From contig WTGV01000026.1 in NCBI GenBank assembly GCA_011525295.1, forward strand, positions 1 through 64,000: 64,000 nt of DNA, read 5' to 3'. The notes below the pieces were generated by a model. It made no database searches, was not told the origin of the DNA, and saw only the letters and a list, made by a program, of their open reading frames with translations. The translations under genes and the position numbers were made by a program. Shown here in pieces: positions 27,613 through 37,663 of this stretch (its first letter is position 1; the number at the start of each line of letters is the position of its first letter). This DNA is from Pseudomonadales bacterium (GTDB lineage: Bacteria; Pseudomonadota; Gammaproteobacteria; Pseudomonadales; Azotimanducaceae).

Positions 27613-29208
27613 CTAAAAACCTGCTGCCAAACCTTCTTTTCGATGGTCTGACGCGCCAACATAGCCGTCATCAAGCCGCAAGATCAGTTGAGCGCCACCA
27701 AAGAGGTCGATGTCATGGCTGAGCGTCACTTTGTGACCAAGTTTGCGTAGTGATTCAACAGTTGCACTCGGAAACCCCTGTTCGAGAAAAATTTCAAAGT
27801 TTGGAGAGACGTACCACCGTGGCGCATCCGATGCAGCTTGCGGATTTTCGTTGTGATCAAAAATTCTCGAAATCATCTGCACATGCCCTTGATGCTGCAT
27901 ATGGCCACCCATGACTCCAAACGCTAGTTCCGGAATTTCCTCTCGGGTAACAAATCCAGGAATAATCGTATGAAACGGACGTTTGGCTGGTCCTACTTCG
28001 TTGACGTGGTTTGATTCTAGCGTGAAACCGGCACCGCGATTTTGCATCGCAATTCCCGTCCCTTGGATGACTACGCCGGAACCAAATCCGTGGTAATTTG
28101 ATTGAATGAACGACACCATTTTTCCTTCTGCATCAGCAGTTGTTAGGTAAACGGTATCATCGCCAATATCGGGTATAGTGGGTACGACCGATGCTTGACG
28201 ATCGGATACTTCCGCAGCTAATTGGTCGAGCACCGAGTCTTCAAGCAGTTGTGCCGGGGACACGGTCATGTAATCTGGATCGGCGAAATATTTAAAAGAG
28301 GTTCGAATGGCGATCTTCATCGCCTCTATTTGGCGATGCGTCCATGCTGGCGAGAGCGGATCCAGCTCGCGAGTGGGCAATCGTTCCAATATTCCCAGCG
28401 CAAGTAACGCGGCCAGCCCCTGGCCATTCGGGGGAATCTCGTGGGCGGTGACCTTACCGAAGGATTGATCAAGCGATTTGCACCAAGTAGCGGTATGTTC
28501 TTCCAAGTCAGTACGATCCAATAGACCACCCTCAGATTCTGATTGTCGTACGATTCGATCGCAGAGGACTCCTCGATAAAAGGCTTCACCCTTCGATTCC
28601 GCAATCAACTCAAGTGTTTCGGCAAGCTCAGGTCTTTTGAACGACTCTCCGACCTCTGGAGCTCGACCATTAAGCAAAAAGTGCTGACGGAACCCTTCAA
28701 ACTGTTTTAAGTGGACGGCAGCCCGAGCCCAATGATAAGCTGTGCGTCGAGCGACATGAAATCCGTTTCTTGCGTACTGTATAGCAGACCGAAACAGATC
28801 GTAAAACGGTAGCGCGCCAAATCGTTCGGACATTGCGACCCAAGCACTAACCGCTCCAGGTACTGTTATTGAATCCCATCCAGTCATGGGCATCGACGCA
28901 TACTTTCGAAAGTGCTCTCGATGCCATCGACGAGGCGAACGGCCCGACGCGTTGAGCCCACTGAGTTCGTTTCCATCCCAAACTAACGCAAAAGCATCAC
29001 TTCCGATACCATTGGAACACGGTTCAACCACAGTGAGTGTGATTGCAGCAGCAAGAGCAGCATCTACTGCGTTTCCTCCCTGTCGAAGTATTTCTAGTCC
29101 GGATTGGGTTGCTAAAGGTTGCGATGTAGCAACAATATTTCTTGCTATAACCGGATCGCGATGAGAGCGATACGGAAGGTCCCAACTAAGGTCGCTATAA
29201 GATACCAC
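27613..29208 (-). CDS. ggt: Gamma-glutamyltransferase family protein
   Basis: A 531-residue Ntn-hydrolase of the gamma-glutamyltranspeptidase family, which cleaves glutathione and related gamma-glutamyl compounds. The N-terminal GGNAVDAALAAAITLTVVEP and SNGIGSDAF motifs are intact. The expected self-cleavage and catalytic Thr lies in DDTVYLTTAD near residue 350. There is no clear signal peptide, so it may be cytoplasmic, and it could be an acylase-type relative. It follows the crotonase gene by 6 bases on the same strand, suggesting an operon lepA-crotonase-ggt. Confidence 0.85.
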   Translation of the reverse strand: MVSYSDLSWDLPYRSHRDPVIARNIVATSQPLATQSGLEILRQGGNAVDAALAAAITLTVVEPCSNGIGSDAFALVWDGNELSGLNASGRSPRRWHREHFRKYASMPMTGWDSITVPGAVSAWVAMSERFGALPFYDLFRSAIQYARNGFHVARRTAYHWARAAVHLKQFEGFRQHFLLNGRAPEVGESFKRPELAETLELIAESKGEAFYRGVLCDRIVRQSESEGGLLDRTDLEEHTATWCKSLDQSFGKVTAHEIPPNGQGLAALLALGILERLPTRELDPLSPAWTHRQIEAMKIAIRTSFKYFADPDYMTVSPAQLLEDSVLDQLAAEVSDRQASVVPTIPDIGDDTVYLTTADAEGKMVSFIQSNYHGFGSGVVIQGTGIAMQNRGAGFTLESNHVNEVGPAKRPFHTIIPGFVTREEIPELAFGVMGGHMQHQGHVQMISRIFDHNENPQAASDAPRWYVSPNFEIFLEQGFPSATVESLRKLGHKVTLSHDIDLFGGAQLILRLDDGYVGASDHRKEGLAAGF

Positions 29209-29214
29209 AATCTA

Positions 29215-29985
29215 CTAACGCCCGGACCATCGAGGTGTTCTTTTAGCTGCAAATGCTCGTGGACCCTCTTTGAAATCTTCACTCTTCATCAGTTGTGCAA
29301 CCGAGTCATACTGAGTGACCATCGATTCCTCTAATGAGTTCTTAGCAAGACTTTTGTAAACGACATCTTTACTCGCTCGAATCGACAAGGGGGCACATTC
29401 CAAAATCTGGGCCACCCATTCATCAACGACCTTTTGAAGATCTTCGTGCGGTACGACTTCATTCACAAAACCCATCTCTGCACCTTCTTGAGCAGTTACA
29501 GTCCGTCCCGTGAGAATCATCCCTAAAGCTCTCTTGGTTCCGATCTGACGAGGTAATCGTTGCAATCCTCCTGCTAGTGCAGCTAGTCCAAGTCTCGGTT
29601 CTGGTAACGCAAAGATGGCTTTTTCGGAAGCCACAATCAGATCACATGCCAGTGCGATTTCGAAGCCGCCGCCCATCGCTGGTCCGTTAACAGCAGCGAT
29701 CAGCGGCTTGTTGAGATCAAACCTTGCTGTGATTCCGCCAAAGCCTTTTTCGGGAAACACAATCGCATCAAACTTGGCTTGTTCTCGCAAATCATTACCT
29801 GCACAAAATGCACGTCCCTCGCCGGTGATTACGGCGATCCATAACTCGTCATTGTTGGTGAATTCGTCGAATATTTCGGACAATTCCTGATGAGCCGGTG
29901 GGTGTAGAGCATTCAATCGTTCAGGCCGGTTTAACGTCACCGTAAGGACGTGATTACTCTTGGAAACCTTACAAAATTTTGTCAT
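29215..29985 (-). CDS. Enoyl-CoA hydratase/isomerase family protein
   Basis: A 256-residue crotonase. The oxyanion-hole segments AGNDLR (near 63) and AVNGPAMGGGFEIALACDLIVA are intact. The first catalytic Glu position is occupied (LPEPRLG), but the position of the second Glu in hydratases (the E164 type) is Gly in RALGMILTG, so it may be an isomerase, a hydrolase or a hydratase with altered chemistry, such as carnitinyl-CoA-like enzymes. It is between lepA (24 bases upstream) and the ggt-like gene on the same strand. Substrate unknown. Confidence 0.82.
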   Translation of the reverse strand: MTKFCKVSKSNHVLTVTLNRPERLNALHPPAHQELSEIFDEFTNNDELWIAVITGEGRAFCAGNDLREQAKFDAIVFPEKGFGGITARFDLNKPLIAAVNGPAMGGGFEIALACDLIVASEKAIFALPEPRLGLAALAGGLQRLPRQIGTKRALGMILTGRTVTAQEGAEMGFVNEVVPHEDLQKVVDEWVAQILECAPLSIRASKDVVYKSLAKNSLEESMVTQYDSVAQLMKSEDFKEGPRAFAAKRTPRWSGR

Positions 29986-30009
29986 CTCATCTATGCTCTC
30001 TGGGGAGAT

Positions 30010-31827
30010 TTACTTTGCACGATCGATTGTCAACGCAGCCATAAATGCTTGTTGTGGCACTTCGACTCGGCCAATCTGTTTCATGCGTTTCTTTCCTGCT
30101 TTTTGTTTCTCCAACAACTTACGTTTTCGCGTTACGTCGCCGCCATAGCATTTTGCCGTGACATTCTTGCGTAAGGCTTTGACGGTAGTGCGAGCAAGAA
30201 CTTTTCGACCAATCGCCGCTTGAATCGCTACATCGAACATTTGCCTTGGAATAACTTCCTTTAACTTAGAGGTTACTGCACGTCCACGGGACATCGCAGC
30301 TTCTTTATGTACGATCACTGCAAGACTATCGACTCGTTCCTCATTAATCAGAATGTCGAGCCGAACCAAGGGTGCTGGCTCAAATCGAGAAAAACTGTAA
30401 TCTAAACTCGCGAAACCTCGGCTTGCGGACTTGAGTCGATCGAAAAAGTCGACCACAACTTCACTCATAGGAATGTCGTAGACGAGTGAGACCTGAGTGT
30501 GAGTAACCTGCATGCTCTTTTGAGCCCCGCGACGCTCCACGCACAGTTCAATCACGTTCCCGATGTACGATTGTGGCACTAAGATATTAACATTAGCTAC
30601 GGGTTCTCGGATCTCAGCAATGTCCTTTAGCTCGTCGAGATGCGAAGGGTTATGGATCAAAACAGTTTCTTGATTTCGCAATAGAACCTCATACACAACG
30701 GACGGGGCAGTAACTACTAAATCAAGCTGGTACTCTCTTTCCAATCTCTCCTGCACGATTTCCAGGTGTAGCATTCCTAAGAACCCACACCGATATCCAA
30801 AACCTAACGCATCGGAATTCTCGACTTCAAAGTGCAGCGCAGCGTCATTTAAACCAAGTTTCTCCAAAGCATCTCCGAGGGCAACATAATCGTCGGCATC
30901 GCTTGGGTAAAGGCCTGCGTAAACCTGCGGTTTAGCTCTTTCAAAGCCTGGTAGCGGTTCAGTTGGATGGCGCGCAAGCATCAAAGTGTCCCCGACGGGC
31001 GCACCGTTGATATCCTTGATCCCTGCGCTCACATAACCAACGTCGCCCGCATGCAACTGCTCCCGCTTTTCGCGACGAGGCGTGAACACTCCTAGTTCTT
31101 CGACCACATGATCTTTTCCAACACTGTGCGAAACGATACGATCGCGACGCAGTACGCTACCACCCCAAACTCGTACTAATGAGACCACACCTACGTACCG
31201 GTCGAACCAAGAGTCAATAATCAACGCGCGAAACGTATCAAAACCGTCTATTTTGGGAGGAGGAATCTTGTTGACAATCGCTTCGAGCAACTCTTCAATC
31301 CCGGTACCAATCTTAGCACTGATTTTTACCACATCTTCTGTCAGCAAACCGATCAACGACTCGATTTCAGCTATCGTCCGGTCTGCGTCGGCTTGAGGCA
31401 AATCCATCTTGTTGAGTACTGGCAAGATTTCTACACCCATCTCGATCGCTGTATAGCAATTTGCTACGGACTGGGCTTCGACACCTTGCGTGGCGTCAAC
31501 AATTAACAGAGCTCCTTCACACGCGGCGAGAGAACGCGAAACTTCGTAGCTGAAGTCAACGTGCCCGGGCGTATCGATGAAATTTAGATAGTAAAGGTCT
31601 CCATCTCGAGCTCGATATCTCAGCGCGACGCTTTGAGATTTAATCGTAATCCCACGTTCACGCTCTAGTTCCATCGAGTCCAAAACTTGATCAGCCATTT
31701 CCCTTTCAGGAAGAGCTTCACAGTGTTGAATGAACCTGTCGGCTAGAGTCGATTTTCCATGGTCAATGTGGGCGATAATCGAAAAATTTCTGGTCCTTGA
31801 AATTTTGGAAGCCAGTGAGTCACTCAT
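30010..31827 (-). CDS. lepA: Elongation factor 4 (LepA)
   Basis: A 605-residue translational GTPase that acts on stalled or mistranslocated ribosomes. G1 AHIDHGKST near residue 19, G2 region [13 protein letters not shown]3 DTPGHVDF and G4 NKMDLP are visible; the LepA-specific C-terminus ([18 protein letters not shown] and [20 protein letters not shown]) is complete. Length is usual. The common partner lepB is not next to it; instead the downstream neighbour is a crotonase gene. Confidence 0.97.
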   Translation of the reverse strand: MSDSLASKISRTRNFSIIAHIDHGKSTLADRFIQHCEALPEREMADQVLDSMELERERGITIKSQSVALRYRARDGDLYYLNFIDTPGHVDFSYEVSRSLAACEGALLIVDATQGVEAQSVANCYTAIEMGVEILPVLNKMDLPQADADRTIAEIESLIGLLTEDVVKISAKIGTGIEELLEAIVNKIPPPKIDGFDTFRALIIDSWFDRYVGVVSLVRVWGGSVLRRDRIVSHSVGKDHVVEELGVFTPRREKREQLHAGDVGYVSAGIKDINGAPVGDTLMLARHPTEPLPGFERAKPQVYAGLYPSDADDYVALGDALEKLGLNDAALHFEVENSDALGFGYRCGFLGMLHLEIVQERLEREYQLDLVVTAPSVVYEVLLRNQETVLIHNPSHLDELKDIAEIREPVANVNILVPQSYIGNVIELCVERRGAQKSMQVTHTQVSLVYDIPMSEVVVDFFDRLKSASRGFASLDYSFSRFEPAPLVRLDILINEERVDSLAVIVHKEAAMSRGRAVTSKLKEVIPRQMFDVAIQAAIGRKVLARTTVKALRKNVTAKCYGGDVTRKRKLLEKQKAGKKRMKQIGRVEVPQQAFMAALTIDRAK

Positions 31828-31940
31828 GGTAAAAAATGATGTACGCGCAAAAATCTCAGTCCGAAAGTCAAATCTGTTGTAATGAAAATGCGAGACTCGG
31901 GACTAGTCGTTCAGTTTGACGAAACCTTCCTTAGATCAGA

Positions 31941-33425
31941 TTAAGTCTGATACCGCCGAGTAACGTGCGCCACAAACGTCTCGGGAGTAAGTGGTTTCCC
32001 TGTTATTTCGACGATCCGGTCGAACCCAGAGGTCAGTTGTGCTTTACTGTGAATGTTGTCTCTCAACCAAGATACAACCGTGTCGAAATTGCCAGCTGCA
32101 AATTGCGCTTCCGCATCCGCGTTGGTTGAGGTGTAGGCTTGGTAGAGTTGTGCCGCGGTCAACGCTCCGAGTGTATAACATGGAAAGTAGCCAAACAGTC
32201 CAGCATACCAGTGCACGTCTTGCATCACTCCATTGGTAAAGTCACCACGAGTGTCTAAGCCGAAAAATCGATCCATGAGTTCATTCCAAGCATCGGGAAG
32301 ATCGTCAATCGTCAGGGAGTCATCAAATAGCGCGTTCTCCAGCTGATATCGCAAAATGACATGTAGTGGATACGTACACTCATCAGCTTCCACTCGAATG
32401 TAGCCTTTTTCCACATGGTGTACATTTCGAATAAAGTTTGCTACGGACCACATCTCATCCTGCGCATTCACTTTTAGTGCCTCAGTAAGAATGGGTAAGA
32501 CGTAGGAAAGATACCCTTCACTACGACAAACCTGTTGCTCCATAAACAAAGACTGACTTTCGTGAATCATCATTCCTAACGATCCCCCTACGGGCTGGTC
32601 GTATCGATCTTCAGGCAGTCCCTGTTGGTAAAGGGCGTGTCCAGTTTCATGGAGTACGGCATACATTGACTCTAAGAAGTCGTTAGCCCCGAACCGTGTC
32701 GTTATCCTCGTGTCCCAGAGATCACCACAAGTAAAAGGATGATCGCTAGTGTCTACTCTTCCGCGCCCGAAATTGAACCCAAGGGGTGGCATCAATTTCT
32801 TAGCCAAATCCATTTGTCGATCAGCCGGATATTCTCCCTTTAACGAGATGTGCGGTCGCTGATTGGCGATCACTTCATTTACAAAATCTGGTAGAAATTC
32901 TGTCAATTCGCTAAAAATCGGATCGATGTATGCTCGTTTCAGCTCTGCCTCATAGCCATCGAGTAGCGCGTCGTATGGTGCGAGAGCAAGTTTTTCACCA
33001 AGAATTTCTGCTTTTTGTTTGGTGAGGTTCAAGATTTCTTTCAGTAACGGTTTTACTTCCTCCCAGTTGTTCGCCTTACGATTACCGCGCCAAGATTGCT
33101 CGCAACGAGACGATGCCAAGGAGGATGCGACAACTAAGTCAACTGGAAGGGCAGTTGCTCGAGTCCAACGACGTTGAATCACTCGCAGATTTGCGCGATC
33201 CCAAGCTGACGTGGCTTCCTGTTTAGCAGACTCTAGTAGTTCCCCAATTTTTGGCTCTGTGGCCATTTCGTGCGAAATCTTGCGCAAGGTTGCGAGGCTC
33301 TTTGCTCTTGCTTCACCACCTCCAGCTGGCATGATCACGGCTTCGTCCCACGACAAATACTGTGCAGCGTGACCAATGTGGTGGAGTGTTTGAAAGTGTT
33401 CTTGAAGTTCTTGTACGGCGGACAT
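31941..33425 (-). CDS. M32 family metallocarboxypeptidase
   Basis: A 494-residue carboxypeptidase of the Taq type, cytoplasmic and zinc dependent. The HExxH motif is at 259-263 (LHETGHALYQQGLP), and the family-wide DTRITTRF, ESQSLFMEQ and the GALTAAQLY segments are present. It releases C-terminal residues from peptides and is thought to help in peptide recycling. Single gene, start ATG 33425, separated from lepA by 113 bases. Confidence 0.92.
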   Translation of the reverse strand: MSAVQELQEHFQTLHHIGHAAQYLSWDEAVIMPAGGGEARAKSLATLRKISHEMATEPKIGELLESAKQEATSAWDRANLRVIQRRWTRATALPVDLVVASSLASSRCEQSWRGNRKANNWEEVKPLLKEILNLTKQKAEILGEKLALAPYDALLDGYEAELKRAYIDPIFSELTEFLPDFVNEVIANQRPHISLKGEYPADRQMDLAKKLMPPLGFNFGRGRVDTSDHPFTCGDLWDTRITTRFGANDFLESMYAVLHETGHALYQQGLPEDRYDQPVGGSLGMMIHESQSLFMEQQVCRSEGYLSYVLPILTEALKVNAQDEMWSVANFIRNVHHVEKGYIRVEADECTYPLHVILRYQLENALFDDSLTIDDLPDAWNELMDRFFGLDTRGDFTNGVMQDVHWYAGLFGYFPCYTLGALTAAQLYQAYTSTNADAEAQFAAGNFDTVVSWLRDNIHSKAQLTSGFDRIVEITGKPLTPETFVAHVTRRYQT

Positions 33426-33893
33426 TTTTTGTTTCGTGCAAATGAAAAGGTGAATAAGAAGACGAGAACAGCCCAGCCTCTAATCGGAATTTAGGCCGAG
33501 TTTTGTTTGATACTCGTATGTGAGAGATTTTAAGTGTCGAAAACAAACACCATGCTAACCATGAGTCTTCTGCGCGTCCCAAAACGGCTACTACACATCG
33601 ATTCCGAGCACTTAAGAGATTGCACTAAGGTCTAATGAAGAGACTGCAGAATCCCAACAGCCCCGATATTGATTGGGTTCGGTGATTCGCACAAGAGGGC
33701 ACTATGCAAAATTTTGCGCGCCAACCATGTCTGATTTGATCGGGCATCTTTCGGACTTCAAAGGAACCAAAAATCGAGCTCCACTTTTCAAATCTATTCC
33801 GAAATTGCTCGTTGCTCCCATTAACAGCATTCTCAGTTGGTTACCCCAATCTTGGTTTTTACTTACTTTATTGACAACTTCTAGGAAAAATAC
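33426..33893. other. 468-base intergenic region
   Basis: Between the divergent M32 carboxypeptidase gene and the nuclease gene. I see no RNA gene, repeat or clear promoter. A 74-codon frame (33673-33897, TTG start) ends in an ATGA overlap with the nuclease start, but it has no ribosome-binding site and no recognisable protein character, so it is not called. The nuclease gene has its own AGGAAA site near 33883. Confidence 0.4.
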
Positions 33894-34934
33894 ATGAGTG
33901 TTCTAGCACATGTCGTTCGTGGCGGTCCACAACAAAACGAGCCTGCGGCAACTCAAGCACTAACATACATTCTGAGAAAAGACCCAGATCTCGTACGGTC
34001 TTTGATCGGATTAATTAACGATGAAAAACTACAGTTTGAGCCTGGTCGCGTGGATGCTGAACAAAGTATTGAAGATGGACAACCCGATGTAACAATCTAC
34101 GATCTAGAAGGTCGTTTGCGGGTCTTTGTTGAGAATAAATTCTGGGCTGGTCTTACAAAGGCTCAACCAGTGTTCTATCTCAAGAAACTATCGAACGAAT
34201 ACGCGTCTGCTCTCATTTTTATTGTTCCGGCTCAGCGTGTTTCGACAGTATGGGACGAACTTAAGGATCGTTGTGACGAAGGTGGGCTCGAATGGGTTGC
34301 TGAACCAGATGAAGGTAAAGAAATACACCGAGCATCCGTGGATGGTAAGCGTTTGTTGGTTGTGAGTTGGAAGCGTGTTCTGAATCAACTATTGGATATC
34401 GCCAACTCTGATGGTATGGATGAGGTCAGAGCGGACGTTCACCAGTTGCGCGGATTGACAGACAGTATGAATTTGGGAGCATTTTTACCGCTCCAAGAAG
34501 ATGAAACTAACAATCAGCAATTGCCTAGTCGTCTGGTCAACTACATTGATTTAATTGGTCAAATAATGCAGGAACTCCGTCGAGCGGACTTAGCAGACAC
34601 GAAAGGCTTGATCTGGGCATCATCGACTCACGAAACGGGGCACTACTTAAGAATTTGCGCCCGCAAGAAGTTTGGTGCGTGGATCGGTTTTCCTATAGTT
34701 TGGTGGCGAGATAACGGGATTTCTCCTATTTGGTGTCGGATCTCAGATCATGGGCTCAATGCTAACCATTTCCAAAAAATGCCCGAATTATTCAGAGTAA
34801 TCAAAATGGAGGGTAATCGCGTATGGATCCCTATCCGCCTGAAGACCGGCGTAGAACGGAAAAAAGTCATTGAAAACTGTGTAGCTCAGATTGAGCAAAT
34901 TGCAACCGAGGTACTAAACCAAATCCCAGATTAG
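33894..34934 (+). CDS. PD-(D/E)XK nuclease family protein
   Basis: A 346-residue protein with a PD-(D/E)XK core in its N-terminal third: D65 (QPDVTIYD), E80-x-K82 (VENKFW) and a Gln a little later (KAQPVFYL). This spacing is typical of active metal-dependent nucleases. The rest is alpha/beta with no known domain; the middle segment ALIFIVPAQRVSTVWDEL is also found in uncharacterised nuclease-like proteins annotated near defence genes. There is no methylase, helicase or other partner beside it. AGGAAA precedes the ATG. DNA cleavage is inferred from motif only. Confidence 0.68.
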   Translation: MSVLAHVVRGGPQQNEPAATQALTYILRKDPDLVRSLIGLINDEKLQFEPGRVDAEQSIEDGQPDVTIYDLEGRLRVFVENKFWAGLTKAQPVFYLKKLSNEYASALIFIVPAQRVSTVWDELKDRCDEGGLEWVAEPDEGKEIHRASVDGKRLLVVSWKRVLNQLLDIANSDGMDEVRADVHQLRGLTDSMNLGAFLPLQEDETNNQQLPSRLVNYIDLIGQIMQELRRADLADTKGLIWASSTHETGHYLRICARKKFGAWIGFPIVWWRDNGISPIWCRISDHGLNANHFQKMPELFRVIKMEGNRVWIPIRLKTGVERKKVIENCVAQIEQIATEVLNQIPD

Positions 34935-34994
34935 CAACTTAAACTTACTGGCTTCAACCACTTACAAAGATTGCTGATTTAGATTACGTGATTT

Positions 34995-35909
34995 TTAACT
35001 CGATTTGTTTCCGACTAGCATGAGCCAAGAAGGATCATCTTCCGCCTGAACAACCCAGAATTCATCACTCACGATTTTTCCGTAGGCAATGGGAAGTTCC
35101 ATACCGAGATTACGGTAAAAATCTGTATCTGCGGGCTTACGTTTGTTGTACATTAGAAAAGCCGATCCACCGGGTTTGAGAAACCATTGGATTTTCTTGG
35201 AGAGGAATTCGGGGGCACCAATGTACGAAGGCACGCCGAACAATGCTACAATCAAATCGAACTTCTTGGTTCGTTTCGGCCAGTAGTCCTCAAATGCTGT
35301 ACGACACAGTCGATCGCGGAATTCGGAGTGTTTGTCCCCGAAGACACTCAACATCCCCCTACTGGGGTCAATACCAGTATATCGCTCGGGTTGGATGTGC
35401 TTGAAACGAAAGTCTACAAGCGTTCCAGTACCACAACCTATATCCAGAATTTCCGTATCGGGTTGAATCGGCAACAACTCGTACACCCGTTTGCTTCGCT
35501 CGACGTCCGACTGACTTTTGTGAAACCCAAGGTCATAATAATCTGCTATCGCTGTATAGGGATCGAACTGTGCGGCATGAGTGGCGCGATTGATTAGGAC
35601 ATGGTCAAGGTTAGCACCCATGGTCCAATATTTGTAACCGTTGGCGTTGAACCGTCGATACCAGTGTCCTTTAAAAAACTCCTCAACACGTTCCACAGTC
35701 CTCAGTTTCCGCAAGGCTTCGACGAATGTTTCTTCGCTAGACCACGTCCTTTTCAGCGTGTAACTGTGAGGAGTGCTGGGCATGGTGAACGCAAAGTTGT
35801 ACAAATTCTGTTCCAAAAGTTCGGCTAGTTCCGAGCATGTATCAAAGATTGAGTCGCTCCAATCAGGGGCTGTTTCAATAAACCGAAGTTTTTCTTTAAC
35901 GTGTGCCAA
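34995..35909 (-). CDS. Class I SAM-dependent methyltransferase, 304 residues
   Basis: The SAM-binding motif ILDIGCGTGTLVDF is near residue 158, with an acidic residue after strand 2 (TGIDPS) and a motif IV region DLIVALFGVPSY. About 150 residues precede the methyltransferase core and form an alpha-helical cap region (for example FKGHWYRRFNANGYKYW). The start is TTG at 35909 since no in-frame ATG lies before the conserved part. It is a lone gene; the substrate cannot be told. Small-molecule methylation is likely for this type. Confidence 0.7.
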   Translation of the reverse strand: MAHVKEKLRFIETAPDWSDSIFDTCSELAELLEQNLYNFAFTMPSTPHSYTLKRTWSSEETFVEALRKLRTVERVEEFFKGHWYRRFNANGYKYWTMGANLDHVLINRATHAAQFDPYTAIADYYDLGFHKSQSDVERSKRVYELLPIQPDTEILDIGCGTGTLVDFRFKHIQPERYTGIDPSRGMLSVFGDKHSEFRDRLCRTAFEDYWPKRTKKFDLIVALFGVPSYIGAPEFLSKKIQWFLKPGGSAFLMYNKRKPADTDFYRNLGMELPIAYGKIVSDEFWVVQAEDDPSWLMLVGNKSS

Positions 35910-36104
35910 ATTCTTAGATCTCAGAAGGGAATTCCGACCAGAGCTCGGTCCCTGATCAAACTAATCCTTATATCGTTCGAATATTGGACAGGAAAGGACC
36001 TGAAACTTTTGTATGAATAACTCACTTCGCAGAATTCACCGAAAATATTTAAGATTGCTATTTCTTTTGTGTACGATTGAAACCAATTAAGGAGATGTAA
36101 TTGA

Positions 36105-36482
36105 ATGGCTGTCATACTCGATCACACTATAGTCAGCGCTCGGAACAAAGAAGAGACCGCACAATTTCTTGCCGAAATCTTGAGTCTTCCAGAACCGGTT
36201 TCCTGGGGACATTTTGCGATTGTGCAAGTAGGCGAACTCTCTATGGATTTTGTCGATACTAAGGATGAAATACAGTCTCGACACTTTGCTTTCAAGGTTA
36301 GCGAAACGGAGTTCGATGAAATTTTCGCCCGAATTCAAAGCAAGAAATTGCAGTACTGGGCTGACCCATCGAAGAATCGTCCGAACGAAATTAATACCCG
36401 TGACGGAGGTCGTGGCTTTTACTTCTACGACCCGAATGGACACTTTCTTGAAGTATTAACTCGTTCTTACGAGATTTCGTAG
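36105..36482 (+). CDS. VOC/glyoxalase superfamily protein
   Basis: A 125-residue protein with the paired beta-alpha-beta-beta-beta units of vicinal oxygen chelate proteins. Candidate metal ligands are H7 (ILDHTIV), H65 region (SRHFAFKV) and E near 119 (GHFLEVLT). The GRGFYFYDPNGHFLEV ending is the classic C-terminal VOC motif. It may be a dioxygenase, a glyoxalase-like enzyme or a resistance protein. GGAG lies ten bases before ATG 36105. Stand-alone gene. Confidence 0.78.
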   Translation: MAVILDHTIVSARNKEETAQFLAEILSLPEPVSWGHFAIVQVGELSMDFVDTKDEIQSRHFAFKVSETEFDEIFARIQSKKLQYWADPSKNRPNEINTRDGGRGFYFYDPNGHFLEVLTRSYEIS

Positions 36483-36519
36483 AAAAAAGCTAAATCGAAG
36501 TGGTGTCTTACCTACTTCG
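36483..36519 (-). terminator. Possible terminator for the rpoE operon
   Basis: On the minus strand, CGAAGT (36519-36514) pairs with ACTTCG (36501-36496), with a short inner pair, and after five bases a run of T follows (36488-36483). It lies 27 bases after the stop of the SPOR-like gene. Confidence 0.4.
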
Positions 36520-36545
36520 TGCAAATTTGAAGCGGTAACGGTTCT

Positions 36546-37196
36546 CTACTGTTCTGAAGTAGAAGAAGTCTCTGGTTGTTCGTCGCTTTCCTTGTCTTGT
36601 TCCGCTTGAGGCATCACGGGTTCACTACTTCTCGGTGGCAACTCTTTCGCTCGTGGTTCAAAATCTGGAATGAGTTCTTGAGCCCGCTCCCTAACTGCGT
36701 CAAATTTCGCTAGCGTAGAATCAATAGTAGCTTGGTCAAGGTAATTTAGTACTTCTTCAGGATCTGCGTTATTGACACTTAACACGACCTTTAGATCACC
36801 AGAAGTTGACCCAGCAGTAGCGTCGGCATTAGGTGTCGAATTCGTTGCATCCGAAGCTCCTTCAGTTTCCGTCAATCTTGCCGTTGACAGAAACCAAGGT
36901 TTTAAATCTTTCCCCTCGGCAGTTTGCACCAACGCTGAACGATCTTCGTCCGTCTCCACGGCAACCACAACGCGATAAACATTTCGATCCTTGACCGTCG
37001 CTTGCATCGTCGTCGCTTTCTGTTCCAAAAGGCCAGAAATTCGCTCCGCGTCTGTAGTCGCTTTTTCCTGTGTATCCCAACTACTAAATATCAATACACC
37101 ACTAGAGGCGAAAGAAGAGGCCGCGCAAAAAGTCAATGTAAGAAGAAACAGTGGTACTAAGGCTTTGCTAGCCTTTTTTATTCCACAATCAGTCAT
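36546..37196 (-). CDS. Exported SPOR-like protein
   Basis: A 216-residue protein with a signal peptide (~1-30, ALVPLFLLTLTFCAASSFAS). The mature start (VLIFSSWDTQEKATTDAERIS...YRVVVAVETDEDRSALVQT) has the beta-alpha-beta-beta pattern of SPOR domains, which bind denuded peptidoglycan at the division site; the match is weak. A Pro/Glu-rich tail follows. It lies 84 bases after rseC on the same strand and may be the last gene of the sigma-E operon. Function otherwise unknown. Confidence 0.55.
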   Translation of the reverse strand: MTDCGIKKASKALVPLFLLTLTFCAASSFASSGVLIFSSWDTQEKATTDAERISGLLEQKATTMQATVKDRNVYRVVVAVETDEDRSALVQTAEGKDLKPWFLSTARLTETEGASDATNSTPNADATAGSTSGDLKVVLSVNNADPEEVLNYLDQATIDSTLAKFDAVRERAQELIPDFEPRAKELPPRSSEPVMPQAEQDKESDEQPETSSTSEQ

Positions 37197-37280
37197 ACTT
37201 AACTTCTCCGAAATGTCGTCAACTGGTTAACTGTTTACGTTTAGATCGACACAATCCGCCGACATGCGTAAAGTGCTGAG

Positions 37281-37649
37281 TTAATTTATTCTACGAATTG
37301 TAGGACGAAGCAGATAGTCAGCGAGACCGAAATGTCGAAATAACCCGCTATTTACAACAAGAGCTATCGCTAGCGACGCACAAGCCCACAGTACCGACTT
37401 CGTCAAGGTAAAACTTAATGCGCTTGCGAGCAAAGGGCCTCCCAACAGAATGAACAAAGTAATGGATAGACCGGCAGATGGAATATTTAAAAGTACATCG
37501 GACCCGTTCGGCAGTGGTTCTGAATGCACGAGTTCGTTGTGTTTGGTACGAGGACACCGGTTTGTGCAACCGTCGCACTTTGCATACTCAAATCGAATCA
37601 CTGAACTACCACTTTCGGTAGCAATAACGGTGCCGCGTGCTACGATCAT
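37281..37649 (-). CDS. rseC: RseC/MucC-type redox membrane protein
   Basis: A 122-residue protein with an N-terminal cytoplasmic domain carrying a four-cysteine cluster (CDGCTNRCPR) as in E. coli RseC, then two membrane helices (~62-82 and ~86-106). RseC is linked to SoxR reduction and modulates the sigma-E pathway. The order rpoE-rseA-rseB-rseC is that of enterobacteria. It starts 14 bases after the end of rseB. A variation is the RxNxELVHS region after the cluster. Confidence 0.88.
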   Translation of the reverse strand: MIVARGTVIATESGSSVIRFEYAKCDGCTNRCPRTKHNELVHSEPLPNGSDVLLNIPSAGLSITLFILLGGPLLASALSFTLTKSVLWACASLAIALVVNSGLFRHFGLADYLLRPTIRRIN

Positions 37650-37663
37650 TCCAGTAACACGAG

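Noticed and set aside
33673..33897. 74-residue frame ending in ATGA overlap with the nuclease gene
   Set aside because: No ribosome-binding site, mixed composition and no recognisable family; the overlap can arise by chance.
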